A DNA stretch of 64,000 nucleotides from Cyanobium sp. ATX 6F1 (GTDB lineage: Bacteria; Cyanobacteriota; Cyanobacteriia; PCC-6307; Cyanobiaceae), in contig NZ_JAGQCS010000002.1 of NCBI RefSeq assembly GCF_024346315.1, positions 124,001 through 188,000 of the forward strand. The letters run 5' to 3'. The notes beneath the pieces were generated by a model. It saw only the letters and a program-made list of their open reading frames with translations. It was not told where the DNA came from and searched no databases. Below, in pieces: positions 27,413-35,283 of this stretch. Position 1 is the first letter of the stretch. Every line of letters begins with the position of its first letter. Position numbers and translations under genes: made by a program.

Positions 27413-27619
27413 TCAGATCGGCTCCTCGATCACCTCCCAGCCCTGCTGCCGGTACCAACGCGCGATCTGGTTCGCCATCCCAGGCGGCACATCGAACACC
27501 CGGTGATCGGGGGCCGGCGCCTCGGCGTTCTTCCCCCTTGAGTCCAGCCAACGGCGCTCACAGCGAATCCGAATCAGTCCGCATGTCACCGCAGGGCCGC
27601 AGCTCTCAACCGTTGCCAC
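27413..27619 (-). CDS. Small protein at the end of the tail-protein cluster
   Basis: Unrecognised protein of 68 residues. GTG at 27619 lies within the 3' end of the upstream gene, so the two overlap by 14 bases, in keeping with the tight packing of this cluster. The C-terminal part FDVPPGMANQIARWYRQQGWEV resembles a compact helical tail with conserved aromatic residues. It is the last gene before tRNA-Pro on this strand. The reading is supported by overlap and composition only; a chance frame remains possible. Confidence 0.5.
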   Translation of the reverse strand: MATVESCGPAVTCGLIRIRCERRWLDSRGKNAEAPAPDHRVFDVPPGMANQIARWYRQQGWEVIEEPI

Positions 27620-28802
27620 GGGGCCACAGCACCCCAGTGGTAGGCCTACCGCCACCACCGCCCCCGCCACTGCCCTGCAGTTGCTTGGCATAGAAGGGGT
27701 GCTGGCGCACTCCAGCGGCGCCGATCGCCACCATGCTCCAGTCCGTCAGGAAGTCCGGTGCAGCAGCCGGCCCCATCGCCAGGGGCTGCAACGGTGCCAT
27801 CGGGCAAAAGCTCAACCGATCGGGCATCGTCGCCCACGGCAGCGAGCCCACCGTGCTCCAGCCCGCCAACGCCGCAGGCGTCCCGGTTGGCTGCAGGAAC
27901 CAGAGATCGGTGGCACCGCTGTACGCCGCCGCCAGCTGGTAGAAGGTACCGCCACCGGCAGGAGAGGCGGCCCGGCCCAGGCGGCGCGGATCACTGATCT
28001 GGTTGCTGCCCAGCCAGAGACAATCCGGCAGCGCAACCCGTGGCTGGATGGTGCCAGGAGCGAACACACCGCTGGTGGTGGTCGCATACAACCCGCAGCC
28101 ACGAATGAGTTGCTGTTCGCTGCCCGTTGGTGGCGGCGGAATCACAGACGACGCCACCATCGTGTTGTTGTTCCAGATGTAGCTGTTCTGCGAGTAGAAC
28201 ATGCCGACATAGGCGTTGGAGCGGTTGAAGAACACATTCCAGCCTGATGTTGCCGGTGACCTGAACAGAACCATCGTGTGGTTCTGCGTGTAGGTGTCCG
28301 CGCCGATCGGTGCGATCGAGTAGCAGAAGAACTCACGGCCTGGCGCCGTGTCCATCAGCACCAGCAGCATGGCGCCGTAATCAATCGCCGGCGATCCATC
28401 CGGCGCGTAATGGGACAGGCCCGCGTTGACGCTGAACAAGGTCGTCGCGAAGGTGCCGTAGCCGCCGTTGCTGCTGTCGTTGGTGTAGGCGCTCTCGAGG
28501 CCCAGTCTCAACAGAGCTGAGCTGGACGAGGCGCTATAGCCCTGGACTTTGCTGGTGTTGTAGAAGCTCAAGAGCACCGGATTGAGCGGATGGCCCAGGC
28601 GCCACACATACCCGTAGCTCGTTGCACCCGTTGCGGAGTTGTGATCCTTGACGATGGCCAGCGGGCAGTTGTTGCCGGCGTTGCCGTTCACCGCCGCCGC
28701 GAAGGCCGAGAAGGCCTCCGTCAGCTTCTGGCCTGGGTTGGCGGGCAGTGCGCTGGTCCAGTTCCAGGAGGCCCATTGCAGGGCTGAAGTGGCAAGGGCC
28801 AT
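27606..28802 (-). CDS. Phage-tail-like structural protein, unknown family
   Basis: 398-residue protein without signal peptide, rich in Ser, Gly, Asn and aromatic residues, as usual for beta-rich tail fibre or baseplate-attached proteins. The N-terminal segment LQWASWNWTSALPANPGQ and the VWRLGHPLNPVLLSFYN stretch show no enzyme motif. The end is a poly-Gly run before TTGVLWPRGNG. It follows three other genes of the same style on the minus strand, with a 33-base gap upstream and overlap downstream. The assignment rests on composition and on its collagen-like fibre neighbour; the exact role is unknown. Confidence 0.6.
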   Translation of the reverse strand: MALATSALQWASWNWTSALPANPGQKLTEAFSAFAAAVNGNAGNNCPLAIVKDHNSATGATSYGYVWRLGHPLNPVLLSFYNTSKVQGYSASSSSALLRLGLESAYTNDSSNGGYGTFATTLFSVNAGLSHYAPDGSPAIDYGAMLLVLMDTAPGREFFCYSIAPIGADTYTQNHTMVLFRSPATSGWNVFFNRSNAYVGMFYSQNSYIWNNNTMVASSVIPPPPTGSEQQLIRGCGLYATTTSGVFAPGTIQPRVALPDCLWLGSNQISDPRRLGRAASPAGGGTFYQLAAAYSGATDLWFLQPTGTPAALAGWSTVGSLPWATMPDRLSFCPMAPLQPLAMGPAAAPDFLTDWSMVAIGAAGVRQHPFYAKQLQGSGGGGGGGRPTTGVLWPRGNG

Positions 28803-28835
28803 GGGGAAGAACTGCGCTGGGAGCTGGTAGTGGGT

Positions 28836-29711
28836 TCAGGTGGTGGGATTAACGACCCGCACCGCCAGGCGCGAGGGGCCGAGTTGCAGCCATTCGCTGC
28901 CGTCAGCCGCCTTGAAATAGCCGAGGTTGGAGAAGGTGCGGTTGTAGATCGCCAGGTCCTCCGGCAACACCACCGGATCCCACCACTGCACCGGCGGCAG
29001 TGGCACCACGTAGCCCACACCAGGCGTGATCGGGATCCACTGCGCTGGCCGGCTGAGCACAAACGGCGGGCCACTGCTGAACCATTCCTGGCGGAAGCCC
29101 CCAGACAGCAGCAGCTGCGGCAGGTTGCGGCTCCAGGCCACCGTGTTGATCACAGCGGCCATGTCGGTGTTCGAGAGGTGCCAGTCGCCGGTGGTGACGT
29201 CCTTGGCGATCAGCAGCGGCAGGGCCTGACGGTTGGAGAAGCTGTGCTGAGAGAGGCTAAAAGCAAAGAACTCCTGGCCCGGTTTCAGGCTCCAGGCCGT
29301 CGCCGCCCCAATCGGGCAGGGCTGATTCAGCGTGGCCAGCGTGTTCGTTGTGCCCCGGCCACCAGAGAGCAGCCCGTGGCTGCCGAGGCCGCCAGCGGGG
29401 TTATGGCCCAAGGCCAGCCCCACATGCGTGCTCACCGCCGCCGTGGTCGTGTTCATCACCCACTGGCTCATCAGCTCCACCGGCGAGCCGAGGTTCTGAG
29501 CCGTGAGCCGTGCCCGGATCGTCCAGCCGAGGAACCCGGGCGCCCCCGCGCTGTTGGTGAGCAGGGTCAGCAGCTGGCCGAGGTTCTGAGAATTGGCCGC
29601 ACTGGTCCAGGTGGCCAGCTCCATGTCCACCTGCGCCGCCATCACGCTCAGCGCACCCAAGGCGTTTGGCTCGTCACCACGGCGCGAAAGATCGCGGATC
29701 GTTGCCGCCAT
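28836..29711 (-). CDS. Phage-tail-like structural protein, related style
   Basis: 291-residue protein starting MAATIRDLSRRGDEPNALG. It shares features with the next downstream gene: an N-terminal helix (NALGALSVMAAQVDMELATW), then Ser/Asn/Gly-rich beta segments, and phrases like SLKPGQEFFAFSLSQHSF that parallel APGREFFCYSIAP in the neighbour. This suggests the two are distant paralogues. ATG 29711 overlaps the stop of the preceding gene (TGATG). Upstream frame to 29864 is not used. No enzymatic motif. Confidence 0.62.
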   Translation of the reverse strand: MAATIRDLSRRGDEPNALGALSVMAAQVDMELATWTSAANSQNLGQLLTLLTNSAGAPGFLGWTIRARLTAQNLGSPVELMSQWVMNTTTAAVSTHVGLALGHNPAGGLGSHGLLSGGRGTTNTLATLNQPCPIGAATAWSLKPGQEFFAFSLSQHSFSNRQALPLLIAKDVTTGDWHLSNTDMAAVINTVAWSRNLPQLLLSGGFRQEWFSSGPPFVLSRPAQWIPITPGVGYVVPLPPVQWWDPVVLPEDLAIYNRTFSNLGYFKAADGSEWLQLGPSRLAVRVVNPTT

Positions 29712-30133
29712 CAGGACGGCACCGTGTCGTGCTCGATCAGGGCCCGCACCGTCACCGTCGCCGCATGGGCCACGTTCAGCGCAGTCCTGATCCGAGCGAA
29801 GAGCCGCGCCCGCAGCGGCGACTCGCCGTTGGAGTAGGTGGAGCCCGGTGCGGGCAGCAGCCACGGGATCACGCCATCGAAGCTCAGATCCAGCAGCACC
29901 CCCGCCGAGAGCGGCGGATCCTCCACGATCGGCCGCGCCGTATCAGCGTTCCGCGCTTGCGCGCTCGCATAGAAGGTGATCCAGGCGGCGATGTCACAGC
30001 CCACCGCCAGGAAACGGCCATCAGTGCCCAGCTCCACGAAGGTCAGATCCAGCACCGACGGGGCGGTGACAGTCGCCGTGACCCGCTGCTCCTCCACGCG
30101 CCGAGGCGTGTCGATCCTCGCCACCCAACCCAT
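29711..30133 (-). CDS. Small protein of the tail-like cluster
   Basis: 140-residue protein beginning MGWVARIDTPRRVEEQRVTATVTAP. The even spread of Val/Thr/Ala and the mention-worthy VLDLTFVELGTDGRFLAVG and GVIPWLLPAPGSTYSNGE segments suggest a small beta-sandwich, perhaps an adaptor or chaperone-like piece between fibre proteins. Both ends overlap neighbours by one base (TGATG), so it belongs to one transcript with the collagen-like gene. I do not recognise the family. Confidence 0.6.
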   Translation of the reverse strand: MGWVARIDTPRRVEEQRVTATVTAPSVLDLTFVELGTDGRFLAVGCDIAAWITFYASAQARNADTARPIVEDPPLSAGVLLDLSFDGVIPWLLPAPGSTYSNGESPLRARLFARIRTALNVAHAATVTVRALIEHDTVPS

Positions 30134-31392
30134 CAGGGCACCACAGGGATCTTGCGGATGGCGCGGGTGGTCTGGCTGAAGGTCTTGCTGATCGGCCCCC
30201 AGGAGCCGTAATACCAGTCCTGGCAGATCGCCGTGGTGGCTTGATCCTCAGTCGAGGTCCACATGTTCCCCTCGAAGAACGCCTGAGCACCACCGATCTG
30301 AAACAGCGGGAACGCACTCTGCGGCGGGATCGACAGGCTGTAGTTCGCCGTGGTCACCGGCACCGCGTAAGCATTGGCGCCGAACCCTCCAGTGTTGCCG
30401 TCGGTGTTGTCGGGTTTGAACTTGCGGTACAGGATCTCCAGCTCGTAGAGCGCCGGCACATACCAGTCGCTATAGCCGCCGATCGTGAGCGCCCGCGCCC
30501 ACTGGGCAGCAGGGTGGCCGGCATCGTTGGCAGCGTTGCTGTTGGCAAGGCCATCGAACGTGCTGCTCGCCCCGGCCGTGGCCGTGTTGGCGGTTTTGAG
30601 CACCTTGAGAGCCTGACCGGTGGCCTTGGGCGCAATGATCAGCGCATGGGTGGCCACCCCATTCGCCGTAGCCGAGATCAGCCCGCCGTAGTAGCCGCCC
30701 TCGAGGGCGCCGCCGATCGCCGGCAGGTTGGCCACTGGAGTGCCAGCCGTGACCGTCAGCTTGTAGACGGTCCCCGAGACCGTGTCGAGGTACATGTCCC
30801 CGTCGATCTGGCCGGGGATGTTGGCCGGCGGCGGCCCGCTGCCCACAAACCAGCCCGTGCCACGGGTGCCCACCGCGCCAGCGGCGCCAGCCGCGCCGGC
30901 CGGGCCCTGGAGGCCCGCTGCTCCAGCCGCGCCAGCCGGGCCCTGGGGTCCAACGGCGCCAGCCGGTCCCTGCGGGCCGGCGGCTCCAGCGGGCCCCGTC
31001 GCACCAGCCGGGCCCTGGATTGCGCCTGCATTGACCCAGACGTTGCCGGTGGCGTCCCAGGAGTAGAGGGTGTCGCCCTCGTCCTGAACGATGTAGGCGT
31101 CACCCTGCTGCCGGTTCGAGGTCGGCAGCGCCGAGTAGGTGGCAACCGTGCCCTTGAGGTTGATGCCAGTGCCGGCCGCGCCTTGCGGGCCGGCCGGGCC
31201 GGACGGGCCGACTGCGCCTGCCGTTCCAGCCGGCCCCTGCGGGCCGGTGCTGCCGGCTGCACCGGCGGTGCCGGGTGTGCCCTGCGGGCCTGATGGCCCT
31301 TGCGGGCCGGCTGACCCGGGTGCGCCGGCCGCTCCAGCTGGACCAGGGCTGCCCTGCGGGCCAAGCAGCGAGCCAGTTGAACTCCAGGGCAT
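30133..31392 (-). CDS. Collagen-like tail-fibre protein
   Basis: 419-residue fibre. Gly-X-Y collagen repeats run from about residue 11 to 76 and again from about 127 to 180, with a non-collagen insert of ~50 residues between (SRQQGDAYIVQDEGDTLYSW-like segment, as in many phage fibres). The C-terminal ~210 residues form a globular head with GGYSDWYVPALYELEILYR, NMWTSTEDQ and WYYGSWGP, resembling DUF1566-type receptor-binding tips. Trimeric triple helix is expected. ATG at 31392 reads MPWSSTGSLLGPQG. First gene of the minus-strand cluster. Confidence 0.82.
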   Translation of the reverse strand: MPWSSTGSLLGPQGSPGPAGAAGAPGSAGPQGPSGPQGTPGTAGAAGSTGPQGPAGTAGAVGPSGPAGPQGAAGTGINLKGTVATYSALPTSNRQQGDAYIVQDEGDTLYSWDATGNVWVNAGAIQGPAGATGPAGAAGPQGPAGAVGPQGPAGAAGAAGLQGPAGAAGAAGAVGTRGTGWFVGSGPPPANIPGQIDGDMYLDTVSGTVYKLTVTAGTPVANLPAIGGALEGGYYGGLISATANGVATHALIIAPKATGQALKVLKTANTATAGASSTFDGLANSNAANDAGHPAAQWARALTIGGYSDWYVPALYELEILYRKFKPDNTDGNTGGFGANAYAVPVTTANYSLSIPPQSAFPLFQIGGAQAFFEGNMWTSTEDQATTAICQDWYYGSWGPISKTFSQTTRAIRKIPVVP

Positions 31393-31527
31393 CGAGGGCG
31401 GGCCGAATCACGTCACCAGCTATTGCCATGGGCAAGCCTGGAGGGTGGTGAGTCAGTCGCGGGGATCGCTGATTCGAGAGCCGATTCGTCCACGAGCTGA
31501 ACGGTCCACATCAATCACTGAAACGCC

Positions 31528-31578
31528 TCAGGTCAAGATGCTGGCGTCGAGCACCAGGCGCTTGCGCACCTTGCTCAC
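31528..31578 (-). pseudogene. Truncated PIN-domain toxin remnant
   Basis: GTG at 31578 overlaps the antitoxin stop, as in intact Phd/PIN operons. The 16 encoded residues, VSKVRKRLVLDASILT, match the first beta-strand of a PIN nuclease (hydrophobic strand plus the first catalytic Asp in LDAS), after which a TGA ends the frame at 31528. No continuation is visible downstream, so the toxin appears cut off at the border of the tail-protein cluster. Confidence 0.65.
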
Positions 31579-31850
31579 GCCTTCTTCCTGGCGCCCCGGG
31601 TCTGCCGCTGACGCCACCCCTTGAAGTCAGTGGCCAAGTCTTCTTCAGAGAGGCCGAGGCGCAGAAGCTCAGCCTGCATCTGACGGCTGGCCTCGATCAG
31701 CTGCTCCCGTTCGCTGAGATCAGGGTGCTGCGGCAGTGGAACGTAGAGGCCGATCGTGCGGCCGTGGCGGGTCACCTCGATCGGCGTCGAGGTTTCCAGA
31801 TGAGAGGAGAGCTGTGCCCTGAGCTCCCGGATGCCCACACGGCTCGCCAT
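31575..31850 (-). CDS. Phd/YefM-family antitoxin
   Basis: 91-residue antitoxin. The DNA-binding N-terminus MASRVGIRELRAQLSSHLE followed by PIEVTRHGRTIGLYVPL is typical of Phd/YefM. The C-terminal helix with basic residues would neutralise the toxin. Start set at 31850 by a GGAGG ribosome site eleven bases upstream; the longer frame to 31922 is rejected. The promoter region has an AT-rich TATGTACACATTGA stretch. Its partner toxin is truncated directly downstream. Confidence 0.85.
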   Translation of the reverse strand: MASRVGIRELRAQLSSHLETSTPIEVTRHGRTIGLYVPLPQHPDLSEREQLIEASRQMQAELLRLGLSEEDLATDFKGWRQRQTRGARKKA

Positions 31851-32070
31851 CGCCAACCTCCAATTCAATGTGTACATACTCTGGAGGCTGATCGGCTTTC
31901 CTCCGTGTTCGCGGCGGTGCAAGGGAGATGGCAGGCCCAGCCGCTTGGCCTGGCTCTGCCAGTGACCAGAAGCAGCGCTCAGCTTCTGCCGTTTCGGGCT
32001 GATCTGGGTGGCCTTGGGCGGTGAAGCAGAAGCATGATGCCTGTCGATTTTGACTCAAGAGGGCTAGGTT

Positions 32071-32086
32071 TGATGCAAATGCATCA
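32071..32086 (+). promoter_or_regulatory. Palindromic operator before the Xre/RES pair
   Basis: TGATGCAAATGCATCA, a perfect 6-bp inverted repeat with 4-base spacer, ends six bases before the antitoxin ATG. A TTGACT (32050-32055) lies upstream as a possible -35. Autorepression by the Xre-type antitoxin would be the natural reading. Confidence 0.6.
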
Positions 32087-32091
32087 GATCT

Positions 32092-32478
32092 ATGCCCCTT
32101 GTTGATCGCTCGCCACCAGTCGCCGCCTCAGCGGATCCGCTCACCGACGCCCAGCTTCTGCTCCAGGCGGTGGTGCGGGCTGCGGAAGAACTGGATCTGA
32201 GCCGCTTCGCCCTGGCGCGGGTGCTGGGACGTGACCGTTCGCTCTTTGGCCGTGGCAAAGGGATTGACCCGCTCTCCAAGACCGGCGAGCTGGCGCTGTT
32301 AGTGGTGCGTCTTTATCGCAGCCTGGCGGTGCTGGTGGGCAACGACCCTGCTCAGATGCGCCACTGGTTTCATACCGCCAACCGCCACACCGGCGGCGTC
32401 CCGGCCGAGCAGGTGCAGCGCACCGAGGCGCTGGTGGAGATCGTGCAGTACCTCGATGCCATGCGCGCCAGGATCTGA
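32092..32478 (+). CDS. Xre/MbcA/ParS-type antitoxin (DUF2384)
   Basis: 128-residue protein: an N-terminal helix-turn-helix (LLQAVVRAAEELDLSRFALARVLG) and a C-terminal toxin-binding domain (LVVRLYRSLAVLVGNDPAQMRHWFHTANRHTGG, of which the RSL, WF and N-GG pattern are diagnostic). The domain order and its position five bases before a RES gene identify the antitoxin of an Xre/RES module. It likely represses its own promoter through the palindrome directly upstream. Confidence 0.87.
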   Translation: MPLVDRSPPVAASADPLTDAQLLLQAVVRAAEELDLSRFALARVLGRDRSLFGRGKGIDPLSKTGELALLVVRLYRSLAVLVGNDPAQMRHWFHTANRHTGGVPAEQVQRTEALVEIVQYLDAMRARI

Positions 32479-32483
32479 GCGCG

Positions 32484-33233
32484 ATGGATCTGCTCGCCAT
32501 CGCCCAGGCCGCCGCGGTTGTGCCCTTGAAGGGAACGGTGCTGCGGCTGGTGCAGCCGCAGGGCATCGACACGCTTGGCCCCCTGGTGGATGACCTCGAG
32601 CAGCTGGCGCGTCTGGAGGCCCTGGTGGAAACCAGCAAGCCCCCGTTGCCCTCCTTCTCACAGCGCACTCCCAGTCATCCACTGCTCACCACCCCGTTCC
32701 GCTATCCCCCCCTGCCCCATGGTTCGCGCTTTGGAGGGCGGGAGCACAGGGGGATGTTTTATGGCTCCCGCAGCCGCTCTGGATCGCTGGTGGAAGGGGC
32801 TTACTACGCCCTGCTGTTCTGGGAGGGCCAAGTGGAATCCCCCGCTGAACCGATTCGCCGCCGCCAAGCCCTGTTCTCGGTGGAGATCGACACCAGCCGC
32901 GGACTGCAGCTGCAGAAGCTTGCCGTCGCCGGCGCCCAGGCCGCACTGCGCGACCCGCGTCACTACGGAGCCAGCCAACGGCTGGGGGACTGGATGCGTG
33001 AGGCCGCCATCGAGGCGTTTGAGTACCTCAGCGCCCGCTCCAGAGAGCCGTTGGTCCAGGTGGGGGTGTTCACCCCGGCGGCCCTCGGCTCCCCGCCCTT
33101 TGATCAGGTGGAGATCACCTGCGAGATCTGCGCTGATCACGCCTCCTTCTTGAGCCATGACGATGGGCGGATCCATCGCTATGCCAGGGAGTTGTTTCTG
33201 GTCGATGGGGAGCTGCCGCAGGCGGCCAACTGA
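32484..33233 (+). CDS. RES-domain toxin
   Basis: 249-residue RES toxin; characterised members consume NAD+ and stop growth. The RES fold signature is seen in FRYPPLPHGSRF, REHRGMFYGSRS and GSLVEGAYYALLFW, with conserved Arg, Tyr, Glu and Ser residues in the expected order. The gene lies five bases after its antitoxin. It appears complete, so the antitoxin should be needed for viability. Confidence 0.87.
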   Translation: MDLLAIAQAAAVVPLKGTVLRLVQPQGIDTLGPLVDDLEQLARLEALVETSKPPLPSFSQRTPSHPLLTTPFRYPPLPHGSRFGGREHRGMFYGSRSRSGSLVEGAYYALLFWEGQVESPAEPIRRRQALFSVEIDTSRGLQLQKLAVAGAQAALRDPRHYGASQRLGDWMREAAIEAFEYLSARSREPLVQVGVFTPAALGSPPFDQVEITCEICADHASFLSHDDGRIHRYARELFLVDGELPQAAN

Positions 33234-33239
33234 ACCCGG

Positions 33240-33949
33240 CGCTCAAGCCGGTCCTGTTTAGGCCAGGAGGCCGTATGAAGGTAATCGGCCATACCCCAAT
33301 GTCACCGTCAATGGCCGCGACGTGAAACCCCTGGCCCAAAAGGGTTGGGGCTCAGGGGATCCGCAGTGTCCACGGCGGGGCAAGGGCGGCGCGAGTCGCT
33401 GACGCGACCCTTGCCCTCGCCGTGGTGGCCCTGCGTGTCCATCGACCACTCGGCATGTCCATCCATCTTCTGCTGATCTCCCGCGAGGAGCGTCCGAGCC
33501 ACGCCTTCTCGCGCATCCGCCTGGTCATCGCGCCCACGCCAGATCTCGATCACACCCTGCTGAGTTGCGTGGTCGGGTGTCCGCCAGAGGAGCTGGAATT
33601 CACGCGAGTGGGCCCTGTTGAAGTGGCCCATGGCGGCCAGTGGGCCAAGAAACGCCAGCTCGATTCCCTGCACTGGCCGTTCCTCGATCAGCCCGCATCG
33701 ATGGCACCCTCGCCGTCGCCCTGCAGCGGGGCTCATCCGGGGCCGGAAAGGCGCTACTCGATCTGCTGATCGAGGCCGGAGTCAAAACCACCGGGGAAGT
33801 TCCGCGCTGGCTGCTGCGCAATCGGGAGATCGTGCTGCGCATCCTGGCCTCCTGATCCAGCTCCCGCCAGGCTGCGGCCGGGCTTCTCTTGCTGACTCCT
33901 GCGGGACAAGCCACCCAGAGACAGACTCGCTGGAGATCCAGCCGGTTCG
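33240..33949. other. Region with gene relics between RES and VapB
   Basis: About 710 bases without a confident gene. A plus-strand fragment around 33265-33400 reads as protein (NVTVNGRDVKPLAQKGWG) but has no start. A frame ending at 33855 (LQRGSSGAGKALLDLLIEAG...REIVLRILAS) is plausible coding sequence whose beginning is missing or shifted. Both strands of 33420-33740 stay open, and I cannot choose. Most likely this is degraded mobile DNA. Confidence 0.4.
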
Positions 33950-34186
33950 ATGCGCTCTGTCACCAAGTTGTTCATGAGCCACCGCAGCCAGGCCGTCCGC
34001 CTCCCGGCCCATCTGCGGTTTCCCGACTCCGTCCAGGAGGTGGAGGTCCGTGCCTGCGGCCAGGAGCGGATCATTGCGCCGCTCGGCCGCAGCTGGGACA
34101 GCTTCTTCCTGGGTGGTCCGACAGTGACAGGCGACTTTCTGGCGGAGCGGGCTGCTCAGCATCAAGGCGAACGGGAGTTGTTCTGA
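33950..34186 (+). CDS. Orphan VapB-type antitoxin
   Basis: 78-residue AbrB/SpoVT-type antitoxin: KLFMSHRSQAVRLPAHLRFPD is the swapped-hairpin DNA-binding part, followed by VEVRACGQERIIAPLG and the toxin-binding tail with WDSFFLGG and ERAAQHQ. ATG 33950 is used; ATG 33974 is possible. VapC normally overlaps the VapB stop, but here the frame after the stop gives only ~19 unrelated residues. So the toxin has been lost. Confidence 0.82.
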   Translation: MRSVTKLFMSHRSQAVRLPAHLRFPDSVQEVEVRACGQERIIAPLGRSWDSFFLGGPTVTGDFLAERAAQHQGERELF

Positions 34187-34215
34187 TTCGTCGATGGCCT
34201 CAAGTGGCGGCCACC

Positions 34216-34560
34216 TCAGGGGAGTTCCAGCCAGCCCCGTAGGGCCAGATCCAGGTCAATCAGCAGCTGGGGCTCCAGTTGCCCCACCACCTTGCCGAGG
34301 GAGCTGATCGGCACGCTGAACAGCTTGTCGACCATCAGCTGGGATGGCTTTTGCAGGCCGTTGCGTGCTGTTGGCTGCACGGGAAGCCGGACGAGGGGCG
34401 CCTCCACCAGGGTGCTGGTGAGCGGGCAGAGGGTGACGCTGGGATGGGCCTGCAGCCAGCGGTCGGCCTGGACCACCACCGCTGGTCTGGGTTCGCCGGA
34501 GTACACCCCCGGACTGGCCACGGTCACAACGGTGCCGCGGCGGAGCTCAGGCAGGCTCAC
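34216..34560 (-). CDS. PemK/MazF-family mRNA interferase toxin
   Basis: 114-residue endoribonuclease toxin. The family start LRRGTVVTVASPGVYSGEPRPAVVVQ (RG...PG...G..RPAVV) and the later TLCPLTST, VRLPVQP and PSQLMVDKLFSV are clear. The toxin frame starts 4 bases inside the antitoxin gene, as is usual. It lies tail-to-tail with the VapB orphan. Confidence 0.9.
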   Translation of the reverse strand: MSLPELRRGTVVTVASPGVYSGEPRPAVVVQADRWLQAHPSVTLCPLTSTLVEAPLVRLPVQPTARNGLQKPSQLMVDKLFSVPISSLGKVVGQLEPQLLIDLDLALRGWLELP

Positions 34561-34784
34561 GCGGTCCAGTCGCTCCAGTCGGGCATCTGTTCGCTCCAGT
34601 GCTGTTGAGGTTCCCGTTCGGCCAGCCGCTCGGACTGCCGGCGGGCTTCCTCGCCATCGCCATGGCGCATCAGGTATTGGGCAATGGCGTCTCGCACGCA
34701 GGCGCTGCGGCTCTTGCCGAGCTGCCGGGCCAGCTGATCGAGCTGCCGCTCGAGTTCCGGCTCCACCCGCACCCCGATCGCCAT
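34557..34784 (-). CDS. CopG/RHH-type antitoxin of the PemK pair
   Basis: 75-residue ribbon-helix-helix protein: MAIGVRVEPELERQLDQLARQ gives the strand and first helix, KSRSACVRDAIAQYL the second. The C-terminal tail (HWSEQMPDWSDW) is acidic and aromatic and should wrap the toxin. ATG 34784 is chosen over the longer frame to 35006. A small GAAC/GTTC dyad lies in the upstream region. Pairing a MazF-type toxin with an RHH antitoxin is common. Confidence 0.87.
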   Translation of the reverse strand: MAIGVRVEPELERQLDQLARQLGKSRSACVRDAIAQYLMRHGDGEEARRQSERLAEREPQQHWSEQMPDWSDWTA

Positions 34785-34929
34785 GATCCCCTGCTGTTGA
34801 ACGATTTGTTCTACAGCGTAGGGGGGATGGCGGCTCCCGGGCCAGCAGGTTTCGATCGATCCGCAGCTGCTGGCGCTGCTGACCAGACAGGGCGTCTCCC
34901 GTCGTCGGCCCGGAGGCGTTGCTCGCCGT

Positions 34930-34966
34930 GGCAAAGATTGACAGTCTTTGCCAGGATCCTTAGGCT
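34930..34966 (+). promoter_or_regulatory. parDE promoter with overlapping palindrome
   Basis: TTGACA (34938-34943) and TAGGCT (34961-34966) are spaced by 17 bases. The -35 sits in the loop of a perfect 8-bp inverted repeat, GGCAAAGA/TCTTTGCC (34930-34937 and 34945-34952). This arrangement suits repression by the ParD RHH protein; 33 bases separate the -10 from the parD ATG. Confidence 0.65.
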
Positions 34967-34998
34967 CGAAATCTTGAGAGTGGTCCCTGGACGTCGTC

Positions 34999-35274
34999 AT
35001 GACCATGAATGTCAGCCTCTCGCCTCAGCTCGAAGCCATGGTGAAGTCCAAGGTCGCCTCTGGCCTCTACACCTCCGCCAGCGAGGTCGTCCGCGAAGCC
35101 CTCAGGCTCATGGAGCAACAGGACCAGCTGCATTCTCTCAAGCTCCAGCAACTGCGACACGACATCCAGGAAGGCTTCAGTAGCGGGAAGCCGACCTCCT
35201 GGAATGCGGAGGAGATCAAGCAGGACGGACGCAGGCGCAAGGCGTCCCGCAGCACCGTCGCCCAGGGCGCGTGA
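34999..35274 (+). CDS. parD: ParD-type antitoxin
   Basis: 91-residue antitoxin. MNVSLSPQLEAMVKSKVASG and YTSASEVVREALRLME are the RHH domain of ParD; the remaining tail with SSGKPTSWNAEEIKQDGRRR neutralises ParE. Second Met (35005) is an equally good start. It precedes parE by 9 bases and lies behind a well-formed promoter overlapped by a palindrome. Confidence 0.9.
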   Translation: MTMNVSLSPQLEAMVKSKVASGLYTSASEVVREALRLMEQQDQLHSLKLQQLRHDIQEGFSSGKPTSWNAEEIKQDGRRRKASRSTVAQGA

Positions 35275-35283
35275 TCCGTCCAG

